Below, in pieces: positions 8,233 to 17,529 of a stretch of DNA of 64,000 bases. Position 1 is the stretch's first letter. The number at the start of each line of letters is the position of its first letter. The stretch comes from Paenarthrobacter nicotinovorans (lineage in GTDB: Bacteria > Actinomycetota > Actinomycetes > Actinomycetales > Micrococcaceae). The translations under genes were made by a program, and so were the position numbers. The notes under the pieces are model-generated. The model searched no databases. It saw nothing but the letters and a program-made list of their open reading frames with translations, and was not told the DNA's origin. Location: NCBI RefSeq assembly GCF_007670255.1, contig NZ_SZVS01000005.1, forward strand, positions 124,001 to 188,000, read 5' to 3'.

Positions 8233-10179
8233 ATGACGCCCACAGCAACTGACATTTCCACCCAGTACAGCCTTGCCACCGCGGAAGAAATCACCGCGGT
8301 CCAGGGCATCCTGCAGGCTGCGGGACACCTCGGAGACGGGCATCGGATCGCGTATCTGGGCCTGGTGGATCCATCGCGCCGCGCCGAGGACCACGACCGG
8401 CGGTTCCGCGTCTTCATCCACGACATCTCCGGAGGCGCCCCCAAGGACATCCTCGTTTCCGCCACCCGCGGGCAGATCCTGTCCGCCGTCGAACTTGATA
8501 CCAAAGTCTCCGGCGAACTGCCGGTCCTTGAAGAGGAGTTCGAGGTAGTCGAGACGCTGCTGGCCACCGATGAGCGCTGGCTCGCCGCGCTCGCCGCCCG
8601 GAACCTCGACGTCGAAAAGGTCCGCGTGGCGCCGCTGTCCGCAGGTGTTTTTGAGTACGAGGAAGAGCGCGGCCGGCGCATCCTCCGTGGGCTGGCGTTC
8701 GTGCAGGACTTCCCTGAGGACAGCGCCTGGGCCCACCCCGTCGACGGTCTGGTTGCCTACGTAGACGTGGTCAACAAGGAGGTCACCCAGGTAATCGACC
8801 TTGGCGTCATGCCGATCCCCGCCGAGCACGGAAACTACACCGACCCCCAGCTGACCGGCCCACTGCGCGATACCCAGAAGCCCATCAGCATCACCCAGCC
8901 CGAGGGCCCCAGCTTCACCGTCACCGGCGGCAACCACGTCGAGTGGGAGAAGTGGAGCGTCGACGTCGGCTTCGACGTCCGCGAAGGAGTCGTCCTTCAC
9001 AACCTGGCGTTCCAAGATGGGGACCGCAAGCGGCCCATCATCAACCGCGCCTCGATCGCCGAAATGGTGGTCCCGTACGGTGATCCTTCGCCCATCCGGT
9101 CTTGGCAGAACTACTTCGACACCGGCGAATACCTGGTAGGCCAGTACGCCAACTCCCTGGAACTGGGCTGCGACTGCCTGGGCGACATTACCTACCTCAG
9201 TCCGATCATCAGCGACGCTTTTGGCAACCCCCGCGAAATCCGCAACGGCATCTGCATGCACGAAGAAGACTGGGGCATCCTGTCCAAGCACTCGGATCTG
9301 TGGACTGGCATCAACTACACCCGCCGCAACCGCCGCCTGGTGATCTCCTTCTTTACCACCATCGGCAACTACGACTACGGCTTCTACTGGTACCTCTACC
9401 TGGACGGCACCATCGAGTTCGAAGCCAAGGCAACCGGCGTCGTCTTTACCTCAGCCTTCCCGGAAGGCGGCTCGGACAACATTTCCCAGCTCGCGCCGGG
9501 TTTGGGTGCGCCCTTCCACCAGCATCTCTTCAGCGCACGCCTGGACATGGCCATCGACGGCTTCACCAACAGGGTTGAAGAAGAGGACGTGGTCCGTCAG
9601 CCCATGGGACCGGGCAACGAGCGCGGCAACGCGTTCTCCCGCAAACGCGTTCTCCTGGCCAAGGAGTCCGAGGGTGTCCGCGAAGCCGACGCCCGTGCCG
9701 GAAGGACCTGGATCATCTCCAACCCGGAATCGAAGAACCGCCTGGGCGAACCCGTCGGTTACAAGCTCCATGCAGAGAACCAGCCCACGCTCCTGGCAGA
9801 TCCGGGTTCCTCCATCGCCCGCCGCGCAGCCTTCGCCACCAAGGATCTGTGGGTCACGCGCTACGCCGACGAGGAACGCTACCCGACCGGCGACTTCGTG
9901 AACCAGCACTCCGGCGGCGCAGGCCTTCCCGCGTATGTAGCCCAGGACCGCGACATCGACGGCCAGGACATCGTCGTATGGCACACCTTCGGCCTGACCC
10001 ACTTCCCGCGCGTGGAGGACTGGCCGATCATGCCCGTGGACACCGTTGGCTTCAAGCTGCGTCCCGAGGGCTTCTTCGACCGGAGCCCTGTCCTCGACGT
10101 CCCGGCCAACAACTCCGGAGCGAGCTGCCACACGGCTCCTGAAGCCGGGCACGGCGACGCCGCCGGGCACTGCCACTAG
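8233..10179 (+). CDS. Copper-containing primary-amine oxidase (phenylethylamine oxidase type)
   Basis: Oxidatively deaminates primary amines such as phenylethylamine or tyramine to the aldehyde, with ammonia and hydrogen peroxide. 648 residues. The TPQ cofactor tyrosine is Tyr380 in T-T-I-G-N-Y-D-Y, the catalytic base fits Asp296 in Y-F-D-T-G-E-Y, and the copper ligands fit His429 and His431 (H-Q-H) plus His590 in H-T-F-G-L-T-H. All sit two positions before the published residues of the Arthrobacter globiformis enzyme, to which the whole sequence is very similar from memory. The C terminus ends in a short Cys/His-rich tail. A divergent TetR gene and downstream permease fit an amine catabolic unit. 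Confidence 0.95.
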   Translation: MTPTATDISTQYSLATAEEITAVQGILQAAGHLGDGHRIAYLGLVDPSRRAEDHDRRFRVFIHDISGGAPKDILVSATRGQILSAVELDTKVSGELPVLEEEFEVVETLLATDERWLAALAARNLDVEKVRVAPLSAGVFEYEEERGRRILRGLAFVQDFPEDSAWAHPVDGLVAYVDVVNKEVTQVIDLGVMPIPAEHGNYTDPQLTGPLRDTQKPISITQPEGPSFTVTGGNHVEWEKWSVDVGFDVREGVVLHNLAFQDGDRKRPIINRASIAEMVVPYGDPSPIRSWQNYFDTGEYLVGQYANSLELGCDCLGDITYLSPIISDAFGNPREIRNGICMHEEDWGILSKHSDLWTGINYTRRNRRLVISFFTTIGNYDYGFYWYLYLDGTIEFEAKATGVVFTSAFPEGGSDNISQLAPGLGAPFHQHLFSARLDMAIDGFTNRVEEEDVVRQPMGPGNERGNAFSRKRVLLAKESEGVREADARAGRTWIISNPESKNRLGEPVGYKLHAENQPTLLADPGSSIARRAAFATKDLWVTRYADEERYPTGDFVNQHSGGAGLPAYVAQDRDIDGQDIVVWHTFGLTHFPRVEDWPIMPVDTVGFKLRPEGFFDRSPVLDVPANNSGASCHTAPEAGHGDAAGHCH

Positions 10180-10181
10180 CC

Positions 10182-10619
10182 ATGGCGATCACTGCAGGAC
10201 GGGTCCGCACCTCCGGGCCCGTCCTCCATCCCCGGATCTGCGCAACCCTCACGGCCATCTCCTGCCTTACCCACCTCTGGCTGGCCGCATCCGGACACCA
10301 CGAGGCCTGGGTCGGCGTGCTCATGATCGCCCTCGCGGCCGTGTGCGTTCCGTGCACCATCCACATCTGGCGCCACAGCCGCGTCGGGGCCCTCCACCAG
10401 GTCACCGGCTCGGCCCTTGCCATGGTTGCCCTGCACGCTGCGCTGCTGCTCGGCGCGGGCGGTGCCGGACACGCGCACGGCGGCAGGTCGCCGTCGAACG
10501 CTGTTGATACAAGCGGAGCCGCGCAACTGCTGCTGGTGATCGGACTGGAAATCACGACGGCGTTGCTCGCCTCGACGCTGGTGGCCCGGCTCAGGCGGCG
10601 GGCGGCTGTGCGCTACTGA
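10182..10619 (+). CDS. Small histidine-rich membrane protein of the amine oxidase operon
   Basis: 145 residues with about four hydrophobic helices (around 20-36, 43-60, 70-90 and 112-133) and histidines clustered in the loops (G-H-H-E-A-W, H-I-W-R-H-S, A-G-H-A-H-G-G). I do not recognise the family. It begins two bases after the amine oxidase stop, so the two are almost certainly co-transcribed. Amine oxidase needs copper, and a membrane protein with loop histidines could help supply it; that is only a suggestion from position and composition. Confidence 0.7.
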   Translation: MAITAGRVRTSGPVLHPRICATLTAISCLTHLWLAASGHHEAWVGVLMIALAAVCVPCTIHIWRHSRVGALHQVTGSALAMVALHAALLLGAGGAGHAHGGRSPSNAVDTSGAAQLLLVIGLEITTALLASTLVARLRRRAAVRY

Positions 10620-10792
10620 CCCACTTTGCCGCCGAAAGGGCGTGAAGACACCCGAATTTGGTTGGAGAATCCGCCCAAACGGTCGAAAGAAGGTCGTGGA
10701 GATACGCGCGCCCGGAAGTTCGGCAGGATATTGCTCTTGGCAGGCAGTTTCCCTGCTTGTTGGAACCCCTCCGAACGCTGTTCAGTGGAACG

Positions 10793-12130
10793 GTGATCAA
10801 AGCTGTCAGTAGTTCGGGCCTTGGGCTGTTCAGGGCGACCGGTATTTATGTAGGTGCCATTCTCGGTTCAGGAGTGCTGGTGTTGCCCGCCATCGCCGCC
10901 CAGGTGGCCGGCCCGGCGTCGATCTTGGCATGGGCTTTGCTCCTGGTGTTCTGCACCCCCGTGGCGTTCAGTTTCGCCGAAATGTCCAGGCAGCAGCCCG
11001 ACGCCGGTGGCATCGCAACGTTCGTCACCAGGGCATTTGGGCAGCGGGCGTCAGTGGTGGCCGGCTACCTCTTCTACTTCGCCATTCCCTTTGGCGCGCC
11101 CGCGACCGCGGTGATTGGCGGGGAGTACATCGCCCACGCGATCGGAGGCGGCCGCGAAACAGTGTTGATCGCCGCGGGGCTGATCCTGGCGGCAGGTTTC
11201 CTGAGCAACGCGGTGGGCATCAGGGTTTCCAGCAAACTGCAGCTGCTCCTGATGGTCTTGCTGGTGGCGTTGCTTGCCTTTGCCGTAGCCGTGGCGGCGC
11301 CGTACGCCCGGGCAGGGAACTTCGTGCCCTTTGCCCCGAATGGTTATTGGGCCGTGGGTGGCGCAGCGAGCTTGCTGTTCTTCTGCTTCGCCGGGTGGGA
11401 AGCCGTGACGCACTTGGCAGGCGAATTCCGCAACCCCGAGCGAGACCTGAAGCGGGCAACGTGGCTGACCCTGATGGTGGTTGGCGTGATCTACATTGGC
11501 CTCGTGGCTGCTTGCGTAGCCGTTCTGGGGCCGGGACTCGCGGGCAGCAGCGTCCCGGTTGCCGAGTTGCTGGCGAAGGGACTTGGGCCCGCGGCAGCAC
11601 CGGTGACCGCAGTGGCGGCGGCAGTGCTGACGTTCGGGCCGCTCAACACTTTTGTCGCCGGCGCCAGCAAGCTTGGTGCCCGATTGGCGTCCGACGGCGT
11701 GCTGCCGCGGGCATTGGCGCGTGGCACCGGGCCGGGGGAGGTGCCGTCGGTGAGTCTCGGCGTCCTGGGAGTGATGGCGTCGATCTCCTTTGTGCTCGCG
11801 GCGACCGGGGTGCTGAGCATGGAGTTCCAGATCGGCGCGGCCTCGGCGTGCTTCACCGCAGTGACGGCCTTTGGATTGGCTGCCGGGGTGGTCCTGCTCC
11901 GGCGTCGGACTCCAGCGTGGTACGGGGTGATCGTGGCGGCGGCAGTGATGTTGGTGGTGCTCGTGTTCAGCGGATGGGCGCTGCTGGTCCCGGCCGGGTT
12001 GGGTGTGGCGGCGTTGGTGGCAGGGCGGGTTCGTCGAGTTCGCGGGAAGCCTGCCACTTCGCAGGCAAGTTTCCCGGCGAACTCGCAGCCTTCCCGCGAA
12101 CTCGCGGCTAGGAACGGCAGACCCTCGTAA
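10793..12130 (+). CDS. APC-family amino acid/amine permease
   Basis: Membrane transporter of the amino acid-polyamine-organocation superfamily, about 445 residues with 12 predicted helices. The helix 1 signature (G-I-Y-V-G-A-I-L-G-S-G-V-L) and the helix 6 region (F-F-C-F-A-G-W-E-A-V) are clear; it resembles the YjeH branch. The GTG at 10793 gives a normal N terminus; the frame is open to 10658 but that part is not transporter-like. It may import the amine used by the oxidase upstream. Its last 30 or so codons run through an inverted-repeat element (12036-12103), and the 3' end overlaps the convergent sigma gene by 23 bases. No feature is seen in 10620-10792. Confidence 0.85.
   Translation: MIKAVSSSGLGLFRATGIYVGAILGSGVLVLPAIAAQVAGPASILAWALLLVFCTPVAFSFAEMSRQQPDAGGIATFVTRAFGQRASVVAGYLFYFAIPFGAPATAVIGGEYIAHAIGGGRETVLIAAGLILAAGFLSNAVGIRVSSKLQLLLMVLLVALLAFAVAVAAPYARAGNFVPFAPNGYWAVGGAASLLFFCFAGWEAVTHLAGEFRNPERDLKRATWLTLMVVGVIYIGLVAACVAVLGPGLAGSSVPVAELLAKGLGPAAAPVTAVAAAVLTFGPLNTFVAGASKLGARLASDGVLPRALARGTGPGEVPSVSLGVLGVMASISFVLAATGVLSMEFQIGAASACFTAVTAFGLAAGVVLLRRRTPAWYGVIVAAAVMLVVLVFSGWALLVPAGLGVAALVAGRVRRVRGKPATSQASFPANSQPSRELAARNGRPS
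12036..12103. repeat. Inverted repeat with GTTCCCGCGAAC motif inside a gene end
   Basis: Outer arms GAGTTCGCGGGAA (12036-12048) and TTCCCGCGAACTC (12091-12103) are perfectly complementary; a nested GCCTGC/GCAGGC hairpin and a third variant copy at about 12070-12085 lie within. The same motif forms a direct-repeat cluster at 45002-45120. Here it encodes the tail of the APC permease and may also act as a terminator between convergent genes. Confidence 0.6.
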
Positions 12131-13004
12131 GTTTGTCCGGATTGGAGAGCTGACGCAGCCCACGGATGCTTCCATCCGGGGCAGCGTCCACCTCGATGAC
12201 GTCGGCGCGGCCGTTGTGCCTGAGCACCAAGGCTGCCCCTCCGTTAATCTCCACAACCCAGGCCCGGATCGGCTCCACGGGATCGAAGGCCACCGCCTTG
12301 CCGAGGATGGCCGTAAAGAATCGAGCGATCCTTGAGGCCCCGAACAGCGGGTTCATCGCGCTCTTGACCTTGCCGCCGCCGTCGGCCCATAGCACTGCGT
12401 CCCGGTGCAGCATCGAAACCACCGTGTTGATCTCACCCTCCTCGATGGCCTGGACGAGCTTCTCCAGCACGGCCCGGTCCTTGGCCCGGGGAGCGGGCGC
12501 ATCGGGGTCGATGTCCAGGCGGCGTTCGGCCCGTGAAATCAGCTGGCGGACGGCGGCCGGCGTCTTGTCCAGGATGTCCGCGATCTCCGGCGCGGGCATC
12601 CCGAAGGCGCGGTGCAGGACCAACGCCGCCCGCGCCTCCGGTGCCAGTTGCTCGGCCAGATGAAGCAAGGTCAAGGACAGCAGTTCGCGGTTGGCCACTG
12701 CCTCCTCAGGCAAACGGGCGGTATCCACGGGCTCAGGCAGCCACGGTCCGGTGTAGTCCTCGCGGACCGCCGCGAGCTGGCGCACCCGGTCGATGGAACG
12801 GCGCACGCACACGGTGGTCAGCCACGCCGGCCAGGAGTCCACGCGGCCGCCGTCGGTGTTCCGTTCCTGCCGTACGGCGTCGATGGCAACCTCGGAGACC
12901 ACGTCCTCCGCATGGCCGAAGTCCCCCAGCATCCGGTACGCGATCCCCAGCAGGCGGTTCCGTTCGCTCTGCCACGCCGCCGTGGCCGAGACTGCAAGAG
13001 TCAT
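12108..13004 (-). CDS. ECF41-type sigma factor (SigJ-like) with SnoaL-like C-terminal domain
   Basis: Alternative RNA polymerase sigma factor, about 298 residues. Sigma region 2 (R-N-R-L-L-G-I-A-Y-R-M-L-G) and region 4 (A-L-V-L-H-R-A-F-G-M-P-A-P-E-I-A) are followed by a SnoaL/NTF2-like extension carrying the ECF41 hallmark D-G-G-G-K. The W-L-P-E-P-V linker motif is also present. ECF41 sigmas have no separate anti-sigma factor; the fused C-terminal domain adjusts activity. The ATG at 13004 is chosen because GTGGGGATC precedes it; a GTG at 13013 is also in frame. The gene follows its typical carboxymuconolactone-decarboxylase-like partner by 17 bases. Confidence 0.9.
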   Translation of the reverse strand: MTLAVSATAAWQSERNRLLGIAYRMLGDFGHAEDVVSEVAIDAVRQERNTDGGRVDSWPAWLTTVCVRRSIDRVRQLAAVREDYTGPWLPEPVDTARLPEEAVANRELLSLTLLHLAEQLAPEARAALVLHRAFGMPAPEIADILDKTPAAVRQLISRAERRLDIDPDAPAPRAKDRAVLEKLVQAIEEGEINTVVSMLHRDAVLWADGGGKVKSAMNPLFGASRIARFFTAILGKAVAFDPVEPIRAWVVEINGGAALVLRHNGRADVIEVDAAPDGSIRGLRQLSNPDKLTRVCRS

Positions 13005-13021
13005 GATCCCCACGTTACCGT

Positions 13022-13480
13022 TCAGACCAGCGGATTCTTCTCATCCACCGGCGGCTCCATCTGTGTGCTGATGGCGATCCTGTTCCACACGTTGATGGTG
13101 GAGATTGCCAGGATCAAGCCGCCCATCTGGCCATCGTCGAAATGGGTTGCGGCGGCGTTCCAGATCTCGTCGGTCACCGTGTCAGGCCCCAATTGCGTCA
13201 AGGCATCGGTGAGGGCAAGGACGGCCTGTTCCCGCGCATCGAAAAATACTTTGGAGTGTTGCCAGGCGGCCACGGCATGCAACTTCCGTGACGGGATTCC
13301 GCGCTTGCGCCCGTCGGTCGCGTGCATGTCCACGCAGAAACCGCAGCCGTTGAGGATCGAGGCGCGGAGCTTGATCAGCTCGTACAGATCAGGATCGACA
13401 GAGGTGCGGGCGTACCCTTCCAGGCCAATGACGGCGGCGTAGCCGAGTTTGTTGCTGCGGCCGATGTTGATGCGGGTCAT
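13022..13480 (-). CDS. Carboxymuconolactone decarboxylase/AhpD-like protein, ECF41 partner
   Basis: 152 residues of the CMD/AhpD alkylhydroperoxidase-like fold, with the redox C-x2-C motif (N-G-C-G-F-C-V-D-M-H-A) that gives AhpD members disulfide reductase activity. ECF41 sigma genes are known to sit beside CMD-like, oxidoreductase or epimerase genes and to drive them, which is exactly this layout. The ATG at 13480 has a GAAGGGAAG ribosome binding site, and a promoter matching the published ECF41 consensus lies about 40 bases upstream. The physiological substrate is unknown. Confidence 0.88.
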   Translation of the reverse strand: MTRINIGRSNKLGYAAVIGLEGYARTSVDPDLYELIKLRASILNGCGFCVDMHATDGRKRGIPSRKLHAVAAWQHSKVFFDAREQAVLALTDALTQLGPDTVTDEIWNAAATHFDDGQMGGLILAISTINVWNRIAISTQMEPPVDEKNPLV

Positions 13481-13519
13481 GCTGACTTCCCTTCAAAGTT
13501 GGTGCGTTACAACAGTGAT

Positions 13520-13546
13520 GTCGGAGGCGGGGCCGGAAGTGTGACA
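13520..13546 (-). promoter_or_regulatory. ECF41-type promoter of the CMD-sigma operon
   Basis: On the minus strand, TGTCACA (13546-13540), 16 bases, then CGAC (13523-13520). The published ECF41 target promoter is TGTCACA-n16-CGTC, so one base of the -10 differs. It is correctly placed for the gene starting at 13480. Confidence 0.65.
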
Positions 13547-13573
13547 GTGCCGGCCAATTGTTAGAGTCAGTCC

Positions 13574-14611
13574 GTGCGCGCAGTAGTTTTTGATGAGGTC
13601 CGGACCCAGCCCGAGGTAAAGGAGGTCGCCAAGCCTGGCGCCCCTGATGGGGGCGTGGTGGTGAAGGTGCTGGCAACGGGCATGTGCCGCAGCGACTGGC
13701 ACGCCTGGGCAGGCCACGACGACATTGCCATGCCCCACGTGCCGGGCCACGAACTCGCCGGCGTCATCGACGCCGTAGGGGAAGGTGTCCGCAACTGGAA
13801 CGTCGGCGACCGCGTCACTGTGCCGTTCGTCTGCGGCTGCGGCAGCTGCGAATGGTGCCTGGCCGGCGACGCCCAGGTTTGCCCGGACCAGCAGCAACCC
13901 GGCTTCACCCACTGGGGTTCGTTCGCCGAGTACGTTGCCCTGCACGCCGCCGACAGCAACCTGGTTGCCCTCCCGGACAACGTTGAATTCACGACGGCGG
14001 CAAGCCTCGGCTGCCGCTTCGCAACGGCCTACCGCGCTTTGGCTGCCCGGGCGCAGGTGAAGTCCGGTGAATGGGTCACTGTGGTGGGGGCGGGCGGCGT
14101 CGGGCTGAGCGCAGTGATGATCGCCAAGGCCATGGGCGCCAGGGTCATCGCCGTGGACCGGAACCCGGAGGCTTTGGCCGTGGCTGCGCGTTTGGGTGCC
14201 GAACACACTGTGGTGGCTGACGGTACGGACATTCCGGAAGCGGTGTCCCAGCTGACCGATGGTGGCAGCCACGTGGCGATTGACGCCGTCGGAAGTGAAC
14301 AGACCTGTGCCGACGCGATCCTCAGCCTTCGACGGCGGGGACGGCACGTCCAGATCGGTTTGTTGCCCTCGATCGACGGAAACCCCCAGGTTCCCATGGC
14401 CCGGGTGATCGGCTGGGAGCTCGACGTGTTGGGCAGCCACGGGATGGCCGCCGTGGACTATCCGGGAATGATGGCGCTCATTGAGCAGGGTGCGCTCCAG
14501 CCGCAGCTGCTGATCGAACGCACCATTGGCTTGGAGGATGCCGCGGCGCTGCTGCCCGGCTTCGACAAGGCCAATCCGGCGGGCATGACCATGGTGGACC
14601 CGGCGCTCTAG
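13574..14611 (+). CDS. Zinc-dependent alcohol dehydrogenase
   Basis: Medium-chain dehydrogenase/reductase, 345 residues, GTG start. The catalytic zinc site is visible as Cys37 in G-M-C-R-S-D and the G-H-E signature (P-H-V-P-G-H-E-L-A-G). Four structural-zinc cysteines lie in C-G-C-G-S-C-E-W-C followed by Q-V-C. The Rossmann motif V-G-A-G-G-V-G-L-S is in place, and a later acidic residue (V-D-R-N) favours NAD over NADP. The substrate is probably an alcohol or aryl alcohol but cannot be fixed. It diverges from the ECF41 operon with 93 bases between. Confidence 0.88.
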   Translation: MRAVVFDEVRTQPEVKEVAKPGAPDGGVVVKVLATGMCRSDWHAWAGHDDIAMPHVPGHELAGVIDAVGEGVRNWNVGDRVTVPFVCGCGSCEWCLAGDAQVCPDQQQPGFTHWGSFAEYVALHAADSNLVALPDNVEFTTAASLGCRFATAYRALAARAQVKSGEWVTVVGAGGVGLSAVMIAKAMGARVIAVDRNPEALAVAARLGAEHTVVADGTDIPEAVSQLTDGGSHVAIDAVGSEQTCADAILSLRRRGRHVQIGLLPSIDGNPQVPMARVIGWELDVLGSHGMAAVDYPGMMALIEQGALQPQLLIERTIGLEDAAALLPGFDKANPAGMTMVDPAL

Positions 14612-14632
14612 TTCCAGAGTTGGGCGGTCGCG

Positions 14633-15256
14633 TCAGGGAGAGGCGACTCCACTGAGGATGAGGTCCACGACGTCCCCGGCCAGGGCCCGGATCCCCTCCG
14701 CGTGCTGCTTATCCTGCTCGCGGTACCAGACATCCACGGCGTTGAGGCTGCTTAGCAAAACGCGGGTGGCCAGTGGTGGATCGACCTTCCGCAGTGACCC
14801 GTCGGTGACGCCTTCCTCCACCACGCGCCGGAACAGGAGCTCGTAGTCCTTCCGGAGCTGGTTGAGATTCACCAGGGCCTCACGTTGACCGACGGTGAGC
14901 GACTCAGATGACTGATCCCGCACGCCTTGATGCACGACGTGGTGGTAGTCCACGTCCTCCATCAGGTTGATCACGTGGGCGGTCGCCATGCGCTCGAGCC
15001 GCTCACGCCCGGATCCAGGTGAATCCGCCAAGGGCTCCACTACTGCCTTGACCTTGTGCATGCCGAGCTCGTACGCGGCAAGGAAGATATCGAACTTTGA
15101 TCTGAAGTGATAGTAGACCAGGCCTTTGGTGGCCCCCACCGCCATGGCGATGTCGTCGATCGTTGTCTTCGCGAAACCCCTGCGCGCGAACGCAGCAGCG
15201 GCCGCATCCAGGACACGCGCCCTGATGCCGGGGTCGGCGTCGGCAGTACTGGTCAC
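14633..15256 (-). CDS. TetR-family regulator of the acid catabolism operon
   Basis: About 207 residues. N-terminal helix-turn-helix (T-T-I-D-D-I-A-M-A-V-G, then Y-Y-H-F-R-S-K-F-D) and a ligand-binding part of the TetR_C type seen in fatty acid and acyl-CoA regulators. The GTG at 15256 is chosen because GGAGG precedes it by the right spacing; the frame is open to 15283. It diverges from the SDR-thiolase-MFS-ligase operon, and a 25-bp palindrome overlapping that operon's probable promoter is its likely binding site, making it a repressor that should be released by an acyl-CoA. Confidence 0.86.
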   Translation of the reverse strand: MTSTADADPGIRARVLDAAAAAFARRGFAKTTIDDIAMAVGATKGLVYYHFRSKFDIFLAAYELGMHKVKAVVEPLADSPGSGRERLERMATAHVINLMEDVDYHHVVHQGVRDQSSESLTVGQREALVNLNQLRKDYELLFRRVVEEGVTDGSLRKVDPPLATRVLLSSLNAVDVWYREQDKQHAEGIRALAGDVVDLILSGVASP

Positions 15257-15333
15257 ATGTCCTCCATCAGGCGTTGGTCCCAAATCATCATGCCATCCGT
15301 TGCCCGGGGCCCTTGACGTTGATGTGAGCCGCG

Positions 15334-15358
15334 CAACATAATACTGAGTAGTATGTTG
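15334..15358. promoter_or_regulatory. 25-bp palindromic operator over the acid catabolism promoter
   Basis: Arms CAACATA and TACT mirror AGTA and TATGTTG around a central G; only one symmetric pair besides the centre fails to match. A TTGACG (15313-15318) with CATAAT (15337-15342) 18 bases later could be the promoter, so binding would block it. Confidence 0.68.
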
Positions 15359-15378
15359 ACGAAATAAAGGAGACCTCT

Positions 15379-16299
15379 GTGGGCATCGACCTCCGCGGGC
15401 AAGTAGCGATCATCACCGGAGCTGGGGCCGGACTGGGGCGTGCGCACGCTTTGGCCCTGGCGGAGCGGGGCGTCAAGGTCGTCATTAACGACGTCGGCGG
15501 GCCGGCAAGCGGCGCCGGGAGCCAGTCCGCTGCCGCAAGCGTCGCGCAGGAGATCCAGGATGCCGGCGGCCAGGCCATGGTGGCGCTGTGTGATGTCTCG
15601 GACGAGCAGGCTGTCGCCGGAATGGTGGACCAGGTGATTGACACGTGGGGGCGCGTGGACATCCTCATCAACAACGCGGGCATCCTGCGGGACAAGTCCT
15701 TCGCGAAGTCGGACCTCCAGGCATTCCGAACAGTAGTGGATGTCCATCTGATGGGGTCCGTGAACTGCTCGCATGCGGTCTGGCCACATATGGTCAAGCA
15801 GGGGTACGGGCGGATCCTGATGACGACGTCGGCGTCCGGCATTTATGGCAACTTCGGCCAAGCCAACTACGGCGCGGCCAAGTCCGCTGTAGTCGGGCTG
15901 ATGAACGTCCTGGCGATCGAGGGCGGGAGCAAAGGCATCCGGGTCAACTCCCTGGCACCCACCGCAGCGACGCAAATGACCGAGGACCTCCTTGAACCCC
16001 AGGAGCTTGCATTGTTAGCGCCCGAGTCGGTGTCTCCTGGTGCAGTGTTCATGGTGTCGCCGGAGGCTCCCACCATGACAATCCTGGCGGCGGGCGCGGG
16101 AGTGTTCGCCGTCGCCCGGATGGAAGAGTCGGCCGGTGTCTACCTTCCGGAGGACAAGCGAACGCCCGAGCAGCTTGCCCTGGAATGGTCGCGGGTCAGT
16201 GACATGTCCGGTTCCGTGCTCACGGACAGTGCCTTCGACCAGACGCGCCGGTACATCGCCATTGCACAGCGTGACGACGTTGCCGAGGCCGCGCTGTGA
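15379..16299 (+). CDS. SDR-family 3-hydroxyacyl-CoA dehydrogenase-like oxidoreductase
   Basis: Short-chain dehydrogenase/reductase, 306 residues, longer than the classical 250 because of a C-terminal extension, as in the dehydrogenase domain of peroxisomal multifunctional enzyme type 2. The cofactor motif is T-G-A-G-A-G-L-G (residues 13-20), N-N-A-G is at 98-101, and the catalytic Tyr164 and Lys168 lie in Y-G-A-A-K. The likely reaction is NAD-dependent oxidation of a 3-hydroxyacyl-CoA. GTG start after GGAGA. It leads an operon and overlaps the thiolase by four bases. Confidence 0.86.
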   Translation: MGIDLRGQVAIITGAGAGLGRAHALALAERGVKVVINDVGGPASGAGSQSAAASVAQEIQDAGGQAMVALCDVSDEQAVAGMVDQVIDTWGRVDILINNAGILRDKSFAKSDLQAFRTVVDVHLMGSVNCSHAVWPHMVKQGYGRILMTTSASGIYGNFGQANYGAAKSAVVGLMNVLAIEGGSKGIRVNSLAPTAATQMTEDLLEPQELALLAPESVSPGAVFMVSPEAPTMTILAAGAGVFAVARMEESAGVYLPEDKRTPEQLALEWSRVSDMSGSVLTDSAFDQTRRYIAIAQRDDVAEAAL

Positions 16300-17477
16300 G
16301 GGAGGCAGTTGTCGTTTCGACGGCGAGAACGCCCATCGGTCGCGCGTACAAAGGAACGCTGAGTTCAGCTACCGGCCCCGGGCTGGCCGCCCACGCAATC
16401 GCGGCCGCCGTCGAACGCGCAGGCGTGCAGCCCGAAGAGGTCGAAGACGTCGTTCTCGGCTGTGCCATGCAGGAAGGCACCACCGGATTCAACGTGGCCC
16501 GGCAATCCGTGCTCCGCGCCGGGCTCCCCGATTCCGTGCCGGCCATGACCATTGACAGGCAGTGCGCCTCAGGGCTGATGGCAGTGGCAACGGCGGCCAA
16601 GCAGATAGTTGCGGACGGTATGTCGATTGCCGTCGGTGGCGGCGTTGAGTCCATTTCGCTGGTCCAGAACCAGCACCAGAACCGATACTTGGCCCACGAT
16701 CCCTGGCTGCTGGAACGCCGCCCTTCGATGTACCTGTCCATGCTCGAGACGGCTGAAATTGTCGCGGAGCGCTACGGCGTCGGCCGCCAGGCCCAAGACG
16801 GGTTCGCGCTGCTGTCGCAGCAACGCACCGCCCAAGCGCAGGCGGCAGGACTTTTCGACGACGAAATCGTTCCGTTCAACGTGTCGGAAAACGGGCGGGA
16901 TCTGGAAGACGGGACCACCTTGTCGCGGGACGAGGGCAACCGCCCGTCGACAACCCAGGAGGGCTTGGCAGCGCTGCGGCCAGTCCTTGCCGATGGCCAC
17001 GCCTCCCGCTCGTCGACGGTCACAGCCGGCAATGCCTCGCAGCTTTCCGACGGCGCTTCAGCCCTGGTGCTCATGGAAGCAGCAGCCGCCAACCGCCGGG
17101 GGATCGAACCCCTCGGCATCTACCGTGGCATGGCGGTGGCTGGTTGCGAGCCCGGCGAAATGGGCATCGGGCCAGTCTTCGCGATTCCCAAACTGCTGCG
17201 GGAACACGGGCTGCGGGTGGAGGACATCGACCTGTGGGAACTCAATGAAGCGTTCGCCTCCCAAGCCCTGTATTGCCGCGACCGGCTGGGGATCGACCCG
17301 GACCGGATGAACGTCAATGGAGGGGCCATCTCCATCGGCCACCCCTACGGAATGACCGGCGCCCGGATGGTGGGCCACGCCCTCCTGGAGGGCCGCCGCA
17401 GAGGCGCGCGCTACGCCGTCGTCACCATGTGCGTCGGCGGCGGAATGGGAGCCGCCGGTCTGTTCGAAGTCTGCTGA
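16296..17477 (+). CDS. Acetyl-CoA acyltransferase (thiolase)
   Basis: Cleaves a 3-ketoacyl-CoA with CoA to acetyl-CoA and a shortened acyl-CoA. 393 residues, typical of the thiolase family. The acyl-accepting cysteine is Cys90 in D-R-Q-C-A-S-G; the N-E-A-F, G-H-P-Y-G and C-V-G-G-G-M-G motifs supply the other catalytic residues. The GTG start overlaps the SDR stop by four bases, so the two are translationally coupled. With the upstream SDR and downstream CoA ligase it provides the last steps of a beta-oxidation-like route; no acyl-CoA dehydrogenase or hydratase is in this cluster. Confidence 0.93.
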   Translation: MREAVVVSTARTPIGRAYKGTLSSATGPGLAAHAIAAAVERAGVQPEEVEDVVLGCAMQEGTTGFNVARQSVLRAGLPDSVPAMTIDRQCASGLMAVATAAKQIVADGMSIAVGGGVESISLVQNQHQNRYLAHDPWLLERRPSMYLSMLETAEIVAERYGVGRQAQDGFALLSQQRTAQAQAAGLFDDEIVPFNVSENGRDLEDGTTLSRDEGNRPSTTQEGLAALRPVLADGHASRSSTVTAGNASQLSDGASALVLMEAAAANRRGIEPLGIYRGMAVAGCEPGEMGIGPVFAIPKLLREHGLRVEDIDLWELNEAFASQALYCRDRLGIDPDRMNVNGGAISIGHPYGMTGARMVGHALLEGRRRGARYAVVTMCVGGGMGAAGLFEVC

Positions 17478-17529
17478 CATCCCACCCTTTCAAGACACCA
17501 AGACCACTCCGAGCGAGGATCAAGGCACC

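Noticed and set aside
7675..9291. Long minus-strand open frame running across the TetR gene and the amine oxidase gene
   Set aside because: It spans two strongly supported genes and the operator between them, with low-complexity translation; a shadow frame.
10620..10792. N-terminal extension of the APC permease from 10658
   Set aside because: The extra residues are hydrophilic and not transporter-like; GTG 10793 gives a normal N terminus just before helix 1.
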